Source: Chloroflexota bacterium (GTDB lineage: Bacteria; Chloroflexota; Limnocylindria; QHBO01). Taken from it: a DNA stretch of 12,152 nucleotides. The position numbers were made by a program, and so were the translations under genes. The DNA lies in assembly GCA_005879815.1 (NCBI GenBank), contig VBKA01000007.1, positions 1 to 12,152 on the forward strand, written 5' to 3'. How positions within the stretch are numbered: position 1 is the stretch's first letter; each line of letters starts with the position of its first letter. The notes beneath the pieces are model-generated. The model was not told where the DNA came from and made no database searches. It worked only from the letters and a program-made list of their open reading frames with translations. Positions 1 through 6,984 of the stretch are shown one piece after another.

Positions 1-2047
1 AGACTGCCACGCGCGGCGAGAGCGGCATGGCGGCGCTGGCACCGCGGTGCTCGGCATCGATGACGTGGATGACCGCGTTGATCAGCGCCAGGTGGGTAAA
101 CGCCTGCGGATAGTTGCCCCAGTGCCGGCCGGTCTCCGGGTCGATCTCTTCTGCGTACAGGCCCAGCGGGCTTGCCGCGGAGAGGAGACGTTCGCAGAGC
201 CGGCGCGCACGCGGAAGCTCGCCGATCTCGACCAGCGCCGAGACGAGCCAGAAGGAGCAGATGGTGAACGAGCCCTCCTTGCCATGCAGCCCGTCGTCCG
301 TCTCCGCGGTCCGATAGCGGAGCACGAGCCCGTTCTCGGTGAGCTCGTCGGCGATGGCCATCACCGTTCGCTTCACCCGCTCGTCGTTGGCCGGCAGGAA
401 GCGAACGAGCGGCATCAATAGCAGTGAGGCGTCCAGCGCGCGCGTGTCGTAGTGCTGGGTGAAGACGCCCCGATCGTCGAGGCCGTTGGCCAGCACGTCG
501 GCCTTGATCTCGTCGGCGGCCGCCTGCCAGCGGGTGGCGTACTCGTAGTCCTCACGCAGGCGAGCCAGGCGTGCGCCTCGATCCGCGGCAACCCAGCACA
601 TCACCTTTGAGGAGGTGAAGTGCTTGGGGTCCCCACGGACCTCCCAGATGCCGCGGTCCGGCTCGCGCCAGTGCGCGAGCGCAGCCTCCACCTGCCGCAC
701 GAGCATCGGCCAGATGCGGTCGTCAAGGCGGTCGCGGGACTTGGTGTGCAGGTAGACCGAGTCGAGCACCGCGCCCCACATGTCGTGCTGGCGCTGCTTG
801 TAGGCGGCATTTCCGATGCGCACTGGCCGGGCGCCCTCGTAGCCGTGGAGGTGGTCGAGCGTGCGCTCGGATAGCTCGCGCTCTCCGCCGATGCCATACA
901 TGATCTGAAGCCCGTCCGCGCGAGGCTTCTCGGTTTCGACCTTGTCCTTGGTGGCGCCGCCCTTCTTGCCGTCGGAAGTGGCCGCCGCAGCGATCTCGTC
1001 GTTCAGCGAGGGACGTCCGCTCGCCGCATCGGCCACGAAGTAGAGGAAGTCGTTGGCCTCCCAGCTGAAGCCGAGGCTGTATAGGCCCCACAACGCGAAG
1101 GTCGAATCCCGGATCCAGGAATAGCGGTAGTCCCAGTTGCGCTCGCCGCCGGGTGTCTCCGGCAGGGAGGTCGTGGCGGCGGCAATGATGGCGCCGGTCG
1201 GAGCGTAGGTCAGTCCCCTGAGGGTCAGCGCCGAGCGCTCGAGGTACGAGCGCCAGGGATGATCCGGGAAGTGGCCCCGGGCAAGCCAGTGCTGCCAGTG
1301 GTGGGCCGTCCAGACCAGGCGCGGATAGGCCTCCTCGGAGCTCCGCGGCGGCGGTGGGTTCCCCCAGGAGAGCGCCACGAAGCGCGTCTCGCCCTCCTTC
1401 ATCATCGCGCGCGCCACCGCCCGGGGTCCCTCGAAGCCGATGTTCAGGTCGCTGGTCAGCGTCACCTCGACCGAGCCATCCGGCTGGCGGCATGCGGCCT
1501 GGTGGTACCCGTCCTCGGTCCAGCGCCACTCACCGCGGTGCTGGCCATAGTCGAAGACCGGCTCGCAGTCGAGGGTGAGCTGGACCTCGCCGTTCACGCA
1601 TCGAACGTGGCGCAGGAGGATGTGGTCGGCCTCGTAATCCGTCGGGGCGCGACGATGCGTGATCGAGTGGTCGTGCTCGTGGTGCCAGGGACCGATGAGC
1701 AGCAGGTCGCGCACGATCATCCAGCCCGTCGGAGTCGCCCAGCTCGTCTCAAGGACCATGGTGCCGGGCAGGTAGCGACGGGCGGCTGGAACCATGATGT
1801 CGGCGGGCCCCAGGCGGAAGCCACCTGCGTCGCGATCCAGGATCGCGCCGAACACGCTGGGCGAGTCCATGCGCGGCAGGCAGAGCCATTCCACGTTGCC
1901 ACTCGGCGCCACGAGCGCCGTCGTCTCGCAGTCAGAGAGGAAGGCGTATTGGCCGATGCGCGGGAACGGCGAGTCTCCTCCCATCCAGGCCTGCGGGGGG
2001 CGTCGCGCCGCCTGGTCGCCGTCGTGCTCCGTGGTCCCGCCTCGCAT
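1..2047 (-). CDS. Glycoside hydrolase family 15 protein (glucoamylase/trehalase type), C-terminus cut by window edge
   Basis: Likely hydrolyses alpha-glucosidic bonds (maltodextrin, glucan or trehalose) by inversion; the GH15 fold does not tell which. About 682 codons are open on the minus strand to the window edge. Residues ~20-280 form the N-terminal beta-sandwich region (YAFLSDCETTALVAPSG, then WLCLPRMDSPSVFGAILDRD), followed by the (alpha/alpha)6 catalytic domain. Hallmarks are GGERNWDYRYSWIRD from residue 300, GLQIMYGIGGE near 380, DRGIWEVRG with E469 (candidate general acid), KEGSFTICSFWLVSALVEIG, and GLYAEEID with E633/E634 (candidate general base). The readable end contains GNYPQAFTHLALINAV, which normally lies close to the C-terminus, so little is missing. 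A Lys/Asp/Ala-rich stretch of about 40 residues before GLQIMYG looks longer than usual. No convincing Shine-Dalgarno is seen; ATG at 1984 or GTG at 2086 are alternative starts. Family is certain, substrate and start are not. Confidence 0.93.
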   Translation of the reverse strand, partial: MRGGTTEHDGDQAARRPPQAWMGGDSPFPRIGQYAFLSDCETTALVAPSGNVEWLCLPRMDSPSVFGAILDRDAGGFRLGPADIMVPAARRYLPGTMVLETSWATPTGWMIVRDLLLIGPWHHEHDHSITHRRAPTDYEADHILLRHVRCVNGEVQLTLDCEPVFDYGQHRGEWRWTEDGYHQAACRQPDGSVEVTLTSDLNIGFEGPRAVARAMMKEGETRFVALSWGNPPPPRSSEEAYPRLVWTAHHWQHWLARGHFPDHPWRSYLERSALTLRGLTYAPTGAIIAAATTSLPETPGGERNWDYRYSWIRDSTFALWGLYSLGFSWEANDFLYFVADAASGRPSLNDEIAAAATSDGKKGGATKDKVETEKPRADGLQIMYGIGGERELSERTLDHLHGYEGARPVRIGNAAYKQRQHDMWGAVLDSVYLHTKSRDRLDDRIWPMLVRQVEAALAHWREPDRGIWEVRGDPKHFTSSKVMCWVAADRGARLARLREDYEYATRWQAAADEIKADVLANGLDDRGVFTQHYDTRALDASLLLMPLVRFLPANDERVKRTVMAIADELTENGLVLRYRTAETDDGLHGKEGSFTICSFWLVSALVEIGELPRARRLCERLLSAASPLGLYAEEIDPETGRHWGNYPQAFTHLALINAVIHVIDAEHRGASAAMPLSPRVAV

Positions 2048-2059
2048 GGGCTGGTAAGT

Positions 2060-2076
2060 CTTGCACCAGGCGCAAG
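2060..2076. repeat. Imperfect 17-bp dyad upstream of the GH15 gene
   Basis: CTTGC at 2060-2064 pairs with GCAAG at 2072-2076; continuing inward there is one mismatch/wobble, then CC pairs with GG around a single central base. It begins 13 bp upstream of the chosen GH15 start, inside the divergent intergenic region. The size suits a small operator, but no regulator gene is adjacent and such short dyads arise by chance in GC-rich DNA. A function is inference. Confidence 0.25.
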
Positions 2077-2135
2077 GGCCTGCCACTCGTCAGCCGCGGG
2101 CTGCCTCGCCGCCCTGGTCGGGCGCCGCAGAGGTC

Positions 2136-2164
2136 TTCCCGCGCGCGCCGGCGCTGGCTATAGT
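2136..2164 (+). promoter_or_regulatory. Possible promoter for the permease-ligase-SDR operon
   Basis: TATAGT at 2159-2164 matches five of six bases of the TATAAT -10 consensus and stands out in GC-rich surroundings. At 17-bp spacing the -35 position holds TTCCCG (2136-2141), a poor match. Used as a promoter it would give a leader of roughly 165 nt ahead of the permease. The rest of 2048-2337 holds only the dyad at 2060, the hairpin at 2279 and the permease Shine-Dalgarno; no further gene or known riboswitch was recognised there. Confidence 0.25.
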
Positions 2165-2278
2165 CCCGAGATTCAGTCCGCCATGGGAGCGCGGGCTGCG
2201 CATGGTCGACGGGGAGCTCCGGCCATGTACAGGAAGGAGGCGTCGCGCACCGTTTCGCCGCTGCTTGCCGGCGCTCGC

Positions 2279-2293
2279 GCACTCCTCGAGTGC
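2279..2293 (+). promoter_or_regulatory. Leader hairpin upstream of first APC permease
   Basis: GCACTC (2279-2284), a 3-nt loop CTC, then GAGTGC (2288-2293) make a perfect 6-bp stem about 45 nt before the permease ATG and 30 nt before its Shine-Dalgarno. The second permease in this window has an equally shaped 6-bp/3-nt hairpin in its leader. There is no U-tract, so it is not an intrinsic terminator; it could tune translation or mRNA stability, or be chance. Confidence 0.3.
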
Positions 2294-2337
2294 AGATCGA
2301 GACGCCACCCCCGAGTTGGCACTAGGGAGAGCCCCAC

Positions 2338-4044
2338 ATGACGCAGCGATCTCGCGAAGAGGCCATCCAGCAGGACGTTCGCGACCTGCACAGCCTCGGC
2401 TACGCCCAGGAGCTGTTCCGCAGCATGGGCGGCTTCAGCAACTTCGCCATCAGCTTCAGCATCATCTCGATCCTGACCGGCGCGGTGATCCTCTACGACT
2501 ATGGCCTCGCCTGGGCGGGCACCGCCGCCAGCCTCATCGGCTGGCCACTGGTCACCCTGTTTGTGCTCGCCATCGCGGCGTCCATGGCGGAGGTGGCATC
2601 GGCATATCCGACGGCCGGAGGCCTCTACTACTGGGCCAGCCGCATGAAGGGCGTCGCCTGGGGCTGGTGGACCGCGTGGCTCAACCTGATCGGGCAGTTC
2701 GCGATCGTGGCCGGTATCGCGTACGCCGCCGCCCAATTCCTCAACGTGGCGATCGTGTCACCAGTGCTCAGGACGTTCAGCATCCAGTACGGCAACACCA
2801 CCGAGTTCATCAAAGCCGGCGACGTTCCGATCCTGACCGGTGCCCTGGTGACGATGGGCGTGCTCCTGGCCATCTGCCTGATCCTCAACATCGCGGGCAT
2901 CAACCTCGTTGCCCTGCTGAACCAGGTGAGCGTGTGGTGGCACATCGCCATCGTGGCCGCGGTGGTCATCCTGGTGTTCCTGCTGGGCAAGCCGGATCAG
3001 TCGGGGATGACCCTCTTCGCCGTGCAGCCGCAGGACCACGGCGGAAGCTGGGCCAACAGCCTGCCTTTCGGCATCAACTTCAGCTACGGCGCGGCCATCA
3101 CCTACCCGCTCTTCTTCGCGTTCATGTTCTCCCTGCTGCAGGCGAACTGGACGTACACCGGCTACGACGCGTCCGCGCACGTTGCAGAAGAGACCATCGG
3201 GGCGCGGGTCTCGAGCGCGTGGGGGATCTTCCTGTCGGTCGCGGTCTCGGCGGTCGTGGGATACGTCTTCCTGTTCGCCCTCACCACGCATCTGCCGAAC
3301 CTGTCCGCCCTGTTCCCGGCCGACCTGGCGAAGGCGGATCCCGACAAGCTCAGCACCTACTACTTCGGCGGCGCTTACACAGTCTTCGAGACGCTGAAGT
3401 ACAACCTGGCGACGGTGGGTCAGCTGCTCGGAGCCGGGATCGCCGTGGCCATGTCGTTCTGCACGCTCTCGTCGATCGCATCGGCCGGACGGATGCTGTT
3501 CGCCTTCAGCCGTGACGATGGCGTTCCCGGATCAGGCTGGCTCAAGAAGGTCTCCCACCGTTACCGGACCCCAGCCAACGCGCTGGTGACCATCGTGGTG
3601 GTGGCCTTCCTGTTCACGATGGCAGCCTTCTATATCGGGGCGGCTGGCAGCGCTGGGGGTGGTGGAATCGCGATCGCCATTGTGACCGCCATCAGCACCA
3701 TCTTCCTCTACGCCGCCTATGCCGTCCCTATCTACCTCGGCCTGACGACGAGCGGCTGGCGCTCAGAGCAGGTCTGGAGTCTGGGCCGCTGGTCGCGTCC
3801 AATCGCCATTCTGGCGCTGGCCTGGATCGCGGTGCTCCTGGTCCTCTTTTCCTTCCCGACTTCCGGGAACATCAGCTGGCCGTTCATGGCCGGCACAGTG
3901 GTCCTGCTGCTCGTGTACTACTTCGCCTGGGCGCGAGCGCGCTTCAAGGGCCCGCGCGTGATGGGCGGGGAAACGGAGCTTACCGAGATCGAGCGCGAGT
4001 TCGATGCGGCTGCCCGCGAGCTGGAAGGCCCGGCCCCAGCCTGA
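2338..4044 (+). CDS. APC superfamily amino acid/amine permease (ACT-like)
   Basis: Inner-membrane secondary transporter of 568 residues, probably importing an amino acid, GABA, polyamine or amino alcohol. It resembles the amino acid/choline transporter branch of the APC superfamily: a cytoplasmic N-terminus ending in LGYAQELFRSMGGFSNFAISFS (residues 20-41) leading into TM1, PTAGGLYYW at 91-99, GYDASAHVAEET at 275-286 and SAGRMLFAFSRDDGVP at 382-397. About twelve hydrophobic segments are visible, with a long extracytoplasmic stretch around 215-255 and a hydrophilic, Glu-rich tail after 540. Length is slightly above the usual 480-550. The start is supported by AGGGAGA at 2324-2330, 7 nt before the ATG. 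It is the first gene of a likely operon; the ligase follows after 71 nt containing a hairpin. The downstream gamma-glutamyl ligase and dehydrogenases suggest an amine-type substrate, which is inference from context. Confidence 0.92.
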   Translation: MTQRSREEAIQQDVRDLHSLGYAQELFRSMGGFSNFAISFSIISILTGAVILYDYGLAWAGTAASLIGWPLVTLFVLAIAASMAEVASAYPTAGGLYYWASRMKGVAWGWWTAWLNLIGQFAIVAGIAYAAAQFLNVAIVSPVLRTFSIQYGNTTEFIKAGDVPILTGALVTMGVLLAICLILNIAGINLVALLNQVSVWWHIAIVAAVVILVFLLGKPDQSGMTLFAVQPQDHGGSWANSLPFGINFSYGAAITYPLFFAFMFSLLQANWTYTGYDASAHVAEETIGARVSSAWGIFLSVAVSAVVGYVFLFALTTHLPNLSALFPADLAKADPDKLSTYYFGGAYTVFETLKYNLATVGQLLGAGIAVAMSFCTLSSIASAGRMLFAFSRDDGVPGSGWLKKVSHRYRTPANALVTIVVVAFLFTMAAFYIGAAGSAGGGGIAIAIVTAISTIFLYAAYAVPIYLGLTTSGWRSEQVWSLGRWSRPIAILALAWIAVLLVLFSFPTSGNISWPFMAGTVVLLLVYYFAWARARFKGPRVMGGETELTEIEREFDAAARELEGPAPA

Positions 4045-4059
4045 CCGTTTTCGACCGAT

Positions 4060-4095
4060 GACGAGGGCCGGTCGGGAAGCCGGCCGGCCCTCGTC
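4060..4095 (+). promoter_or_regulatory. 12-bp perfect inverted repeat between permease and ligase (attenuator-like hairpin)
   Basis: GACGAGGGCCGG (4060-4071) and CCGGCCCTCGTC (4084-4095) are exact reverse complements separated by 12 nt. The stem begins 15 nt after the permease stop and ends 10 nt before the ligase Shine-Dalgarno (GAGGAAG, 4105-4111). No T-run follows, so it is not a classical intrinsic terminator. It could partially terminate transcription, or protect the 3' end of a processed permease message so that the two genes are expressed at different levels. Confidence 0.55.
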
Positions 4096-4115
4096 TGAAC
4101 TGACGAGGAAGACCG

Positions 4116-5495
4116 ATGGCGAAGCACGCCGAGCATCCACAACGCAGCGAGCTCGAGCGCAGAGTTCGCGACGGTGAGATCGACACGCTGATCGTGGCGC
4201 TCACCGACATGCAGGGCCGGCTGATGGGCAAGCGCGTCCAGGGTCAGGCGTTCCTCAACGGCGCCATCGACCACGGTGCGCACTTCTGCACCTACCTGCT
4301 GGGCACAGACATGGAGATGAACACGCCCGACGGCTTCGCCCTCATGAACTGGCAGACCGGCTACGGCGACTGGATCGCTGACCCAGTGTGGGACACGATG
4401 CGCATCGTCCCCTGGCTCGAGAAGAGCGCCATCGTCCTGTCAGACACGGTGGACCATCACGGTGCCGAGATCCCCGTCTCTCCGCGCACGATCCTCAAGC
4501 GGCAGACGGAGAAGGCGGCGGCCATGGGCTTCAGCGTGATGGCGGGCTCCGAGTTCGAGTACTACCTGTTGACCGATACCTACGAGGATGCCTTCCGAAA
4601 GGGCTTCGTCGGGCTCGATCGGTTTGGCCACTACAACGAGGACTACCACCTCCTGCAGGCCACCAAGGGCGAGCCGATCCACGGCAGGCTACGCAACCTC
4701 ATGACGGCTGCCCGGATCCCCGTCGAGTTCAGCAAGGGCGAGGCGGCACCCGGTCAGCACGAGGTCAACATCCACTACAGCGACGTCCTGGAGATGGCGG
4801 ATCGATCTGTCCTCTTCAAGCACGGAGCCAAGGAGATTGCCTGGCTCAACGGCTACGGTCTGACGTTCATGGCCAAGCCGGACCACACCTGGACCGGGTC
4901 GAGCGGCCACTTGCACATGAGCCTCTGGGACCGCAAGGGCGAGACGTCGCGCATGTTCGACGGCAAGGGCAAGCCGTATGGCATGTCGACGACCATGCGC
5001 CATTTCCTGGGCGGGATGATGCGCTACGCCCGCGAGCTGGCCGTCTTTCACGCACCCAACGTGAACTCCTACAAGCGCTACGCGGTTGCCTCGTGGGCGC
5101 CTGTCAACGTCGTCTGGGGCCGAGACAACCGCACCACCGGCTTCCGGATCGTGGGCGACGAGGCCGGCCTGCACATCGAGAACCGCTTCCCCGGCGGCGA
5201 CATGAACCCGTACCTTGCCTATGCCGGGGTCATTGGGGCAGGGCTGCTGGGCGTGGAGCGCAAGATCGAGCCGCCGGAGGAGTACGTCGGCAATGGCTAC
5301 GTGGCGACCGGCTGCGACCGGATGCCACGCGCGCTGCACGAGGCGATTCGCGAGCTCGAGGCCAGCAAGGCTGCGGTCGATATCTTTGGAGCCGACGTGG
5401 TGGCCCACTACCTCAACGCGGCGCGCGTCGAGCAGGAGACCTACGACGCGATCGTTCATCCCTGGGACCGCGAGCGCTACCTGGAGCGCGGGTGA
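4116..5495 (+). CDS. Glutamine synthetase family protein, probable gamma-glutamyl-amine ligase
   Basis: ATP-dependent cytoplasmic ligase, 459 residues (usual for GS type I paralogues). Glutamate and ATP sites look intact: GSEFEYYL with E146/E148, GEAAPGQHE with E209/E216, SGHLHMSL with H265, NSYKR with R321, RDNR with R339 and IENRFPGGDMNPY with E355/R357, matching the metal, ATP and glutamate ligands of classical GS. The N-terminal TDMQGRLMGKRV matches the family. What is absent is the F-D-G-S-S signature carrying the ammonium-site Asp of true GS; the region reads LLGTDMEMN. The adenylylation-site motif NLYDLP is also lacking. This favours an amine rather than ammonium as second substrate, as in PuuA (putrescine), IpuC (isopropylamine) or GlnA4 (ethanolamine). 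Shine-Dalgarno GAGGAAG lies 4 nt before ATG. Its stop overlaps the SDR start, so the two are probably translationally coupled. Family is certain; substrate is inferred from context. Confidence 0.93.
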   Translation: MAKHAEHPQRSELERRVRDGEIDTLIVALTDMQGRLMGKRVQGQAFLNGAIDHGAHFCTYLLGTDMEMNTPDGFALMNWQTGYGDWIADPVWDTMRIVPWLEKSAIVLSDTVDHHGAEIPVSPRTILKRQTEKAAAMGFSVMAGSEFEYYLLTDTYEDAFRKGFVGLDRFGHYNEDYHLLQATKGEPIHGRLRNLMTAARIPVEFSKGEAAPGQHEVNIHYSDVLEMADRSVLFKHGAKEIAWLNGYGLTFMAKPDHTWTGSSGHLHMSLWDRKGETSRMFDGKGKPYGMSTTMRHFLGGMMRYARELAVFHAPNVNSYKRYAVASWAPVNVVWGRDNRTTGFRIVGDEAGLHIENRFPGGDMNPYLAYAGVIGAGLLGVERKIEPPEEYVGNGYVATGCDRMPRALHEAIRELEASKAAVDIFGADVVAHYLNAARVEQETYDAIVHPWDRERYLERG

Positions 5496-6262
5496 TGCGG
5501 CTCGAGGACAAGGTCGCGATCATCACCGGGGCTGGGAGCGGGATGGGCCGCGTGGCGGCGCAGATGTTCGCCGCCGAGGGAGCGAAGGTCGTCGTCGCCG
5601 AGTTCGACGAGCGGGGCGGCACGGAGACGGAGCGTCTTGTCGCCGATGCCGGGGGCGAGGCGAGCTACATCAAGACCGACGTCAGCCGCGAGGGCGACGC
5701 CCGCGCCATGGTCGACCACGCGGTAAAGCGCTTCGGGCGGGTCGACGTCCTCTACAACAACGCCGGCATCATGCCGGAGGCCGACCACTCGGTGACCGAC
5801 ACCGATGTGGCGGTTTGGGACCAGGTCATGGCGGTCAACCTGCGCGGCGTGTTTCTGGGCTGCAAATACGCCATTCCGCGCATGGTCGAGCAGGGATCCG
5901 GCTCGGTGATCAATATCTCGAGCTTCGTCGCCATCCTCGGCTGCTCGGTGCCGCAGGACGCCTACACGGCCAGCAAGGGTGCGGTCCTCAGCCTCACGAG
6001 ATCACTGGCTGTGCAGTTCGGGCCTAATGGCGTCCGTTCGAATGCCATCTGTCCTGGACCGATCGAGACGCCGCTGCTCATGGACTGGCTGCTGAAGGAC
6101 GAGGCGGCGAAGCAGCTCCGCCTGGCGCGGAACCCGACGGGCCGATTCGGGAAGCCGGAGGAGATCGTGAATGCCGCGGTCTACCTTGCCTCAGACGAGT
6201 CTCGCTGGACCAACGGCGCCCAGTTCGTGATCGACGGCGGCATCACCGTCAACTACTTCTGA
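5495..6262 (+). CDS. Short-chain dehydrogenase/reductase (classical SDR)
   Basis: Soluble NAD(P)-dependent oxidoreductase of 255 residues, standard classical-SDR length. Rossmann motif TGAGSGMG at 11-18, NNAG at 88-91, N115, S143, and YTASK with catalytic Y157 and K161 are all present; PGPIETPL after residue 190 and a C-terminal IDGG complete the pattern. E36 at the end of the second beta strand (VVVAEFDE) favours NAD over NADP. The ATG shares its A with the ligase stop (TGATG), fixing the start; reading open further upstream in this frame is only overlap with the ligase. Position suggests oxidation of an alcohol made by, or downstream of, the ligase, for example a gamma-glutamylated amino alcohol to its aldehyde. 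Substrate cannot be read from the sequence. Confidence 0.94.
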   Translation: MRLEDKVAIITGAGSGMGRVAAQMFAAEGAKVVVAEFDERGGTETERLVADAGGEASYIKTDVSREGDARAMVDHAVKRFGRVDVLYNNAGIMPEADHSVTDTDVAVWDQVMAVNLRGVFLGCKYAIPRMVEQGSGSVINISSFVAILGCSVPQDAYTASKGAVLSLTRSLAVQFGPNGVRSNAICPGPIETPLLMDWLLKDEAAKQLRLARNPTGRFGKPEEIVNAAVYLASDESRWTNGAQFVIDGGITVNYF

Positions 6263-6310
6263 GGCGGGATCCGGGATGGCAGCCGGCTCACCAGGCCGCC
6301 AGTCATGCTT

Positions 6311-6340
6311 GCGTTACAGCCATCGGGCTCTTCGTAACGC
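6311..6340. terminator. Hairpin between convergent SDR and SRPBCC genes
   Basis: GCGTTAC (6311-6317) pairs perfectly with GTAACGC (6334-6340); inside, AGCC (6318-6321) can pair with GGCT (6326-6329) around ATCG. It lies 48 nt past the SDR stop and about 100 nt past the end of the SRPBCC gene on the other strand, where a bidirectional terminator would be expected. No T-tract is present. The rest of 6263-6438 shows no gene. Confidence 0.35.
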
Positions 6341-6438
6341 CCCTCCGAACGCACTGCGCTGATCGCCGCGCCATTGATGCCGGCGGTATGGCAATCGACG
6401 CGCGCCGCGATGGACGCAACGCCAATATTGCGGGCAGC

Positions 6439-6900
6439 TCAGCCCCCGGCCGCGCCAGAAGCCGACCCTTTGCCCTCCAGGACCGCCTTGAGGCGCTCGA
6501 TGGCCTTCACCTCGGAATCCATCGTCTTCTGCACCATGCCGCCCATGAAGAGCCCCGCGAGACCTCCCAGCTTCGCGTCCAGCGAGAAGGTGAGGCGGGT
6601 CGAACCATCTGCCGGCTCCAGGTCGTAGCGGCCATGTGGCCGGGCCGGCCCGGTGACGGTCTGGAACTCGAGATGGGCGTTCGGCTCCCACACGGTGACT
6701 TCGTAGTCCGCCGAGATGCGGCGGCCCATCGGTCCCTGCACTCCCTGCGCGTAGCGCGTGCCGACACCGCCCTCGCCCGAGATGCGCTTGATGTCGAGCA
6801 CACCCCGCCGCCACTCCGTGCATTTCTCGCCGTCGACGAGGTAGGCGAAGACGGTCTCGGGCGGTTGCTGGATGGTGACGCTGTGCTGGGCCTGGGGCAT
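6439..6900 (-). CDS. SRPBCC family protein (polyketide cyclase/CoxG-like fold)
   Basis: Small soluble protein of 153 residues with the START-like helix-grip pattern: N-terminal strand HSVTIQQPPETVFAYLVDGEKCTEW, central strands ending in ADYEVTVWEPNAHLEFQTVTG and GSTRLTFSLDAKL, and a long C-terminal amphipathic helix from about residue 118 (MGGMVQKTMDSEVKAIERLKAVLE). Such folds bind hydrophobic ligands in a cavity; the ligand here is unknown. The start at 6900 is supported by GGAGGT 5 nt upstream. It is transcribed away from the aldehyde dehydrogenase, sharing an 84-bp intergenic region. The last residues are a low-complexity GSASGAAGG tail. Nothing ties it clearly to the amine cluster. Confidence 0.85.
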   Translation of the reverse strand: MPQAQHSVTIQQPPETVFAYLVDGEKCTEWRRGVLDIKRISGEGGVGTRYAQGVQGPMGRRISADYEVTVWEPNAHLEFQTVTGPARPHGRYDLEPADGSTRLTFSLDAKLGGLAGLFMGGMVQKTMDSEVKAIERLKAVLEGKGSASGAAGG

Positions 6901-6926
6901 GGAAGACCTCCGAATCGTGAGCCGCC

Positions 6927-6956
6927 ATCATCTGCTCATCGGCCACATGGGGGCAA
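6927..6956 (-). promoter_or_regulatory. Possible promoter for the SRPBCC gene
   Basis: On the minus strand TTGCCC (6956-6951) and GATGAT (6932-6927) are separated by 18 bp and each matches four of six consensus bases. The predicted start point would leave a short leader of about 20 nt carrying the GGAGGT ribosome site. The match is moderate only. Confidence 0.25.
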
Positions 6957-6972
6957 CGCCCTGGGACGGTCC

Positions 6973-6978
6973 TACAAT
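6973..6978 (+). promoter_or_regulatory. -10 box of a probable leaderless promoter for the aldehyde dehydrogenase
   Basis: TACAAT matches five of six bases of TATAAT and ends 6 nt before the ATG at 6985, so transcription would begin at or next to the start codon. No Shine-Dalgarno is present upstream of that ATG, and no good -35 is seen. Leaderless genes with TANNNT at this distance are common in actinobacteria, Deinococcus and some Chloroflexota. Confidence 0.45.
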
Positions 6979-6984
6979 TCCGCG

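Noticed and set aside
723..1529. Minus-strand ORF of 268 codons in another frame within the GH15 gene
   Set aside because: Same strand but wrong frame; the GH15 motifs are in the frame that stays open to the window edge.
1259..2341. Long plus-strand ORF of 360 codons opposite the GH15 gene
   Set aside because: It is antisense to a clearly recognisable GH15 protein and shows the low-complexity Arg/Ala/Pro composition of a GC-rich shadow frame.
2061..3515. Plus-strand ORF of 484 codons overlapping the first permease
   Set aside because: Arg/His/Gly-rich shadow of the permease reading frame with no domain-like pattern.
4689..5459. Minus-strand ORF of 256 codons opposite the ligase
   Set aside because: Antisense shadow of a conserved enzyme; no recognisable motif or ribosome site.
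4388..5494. Open reading upstream in the SDR frame, suggesting a 624-residue fusion
   Set aside because: This part lies out of frame inside the ligase gene. The SDR begins at the TGATG overlap at 5495, where the Rossmann motif starts.
6388..6984. N-terminal extension in the aldehyde dehydrogenase frame
   Set aside because: It is antisense to the SRPBCC gene, and homology to aldehyde dehydrogenases starts after 6985.
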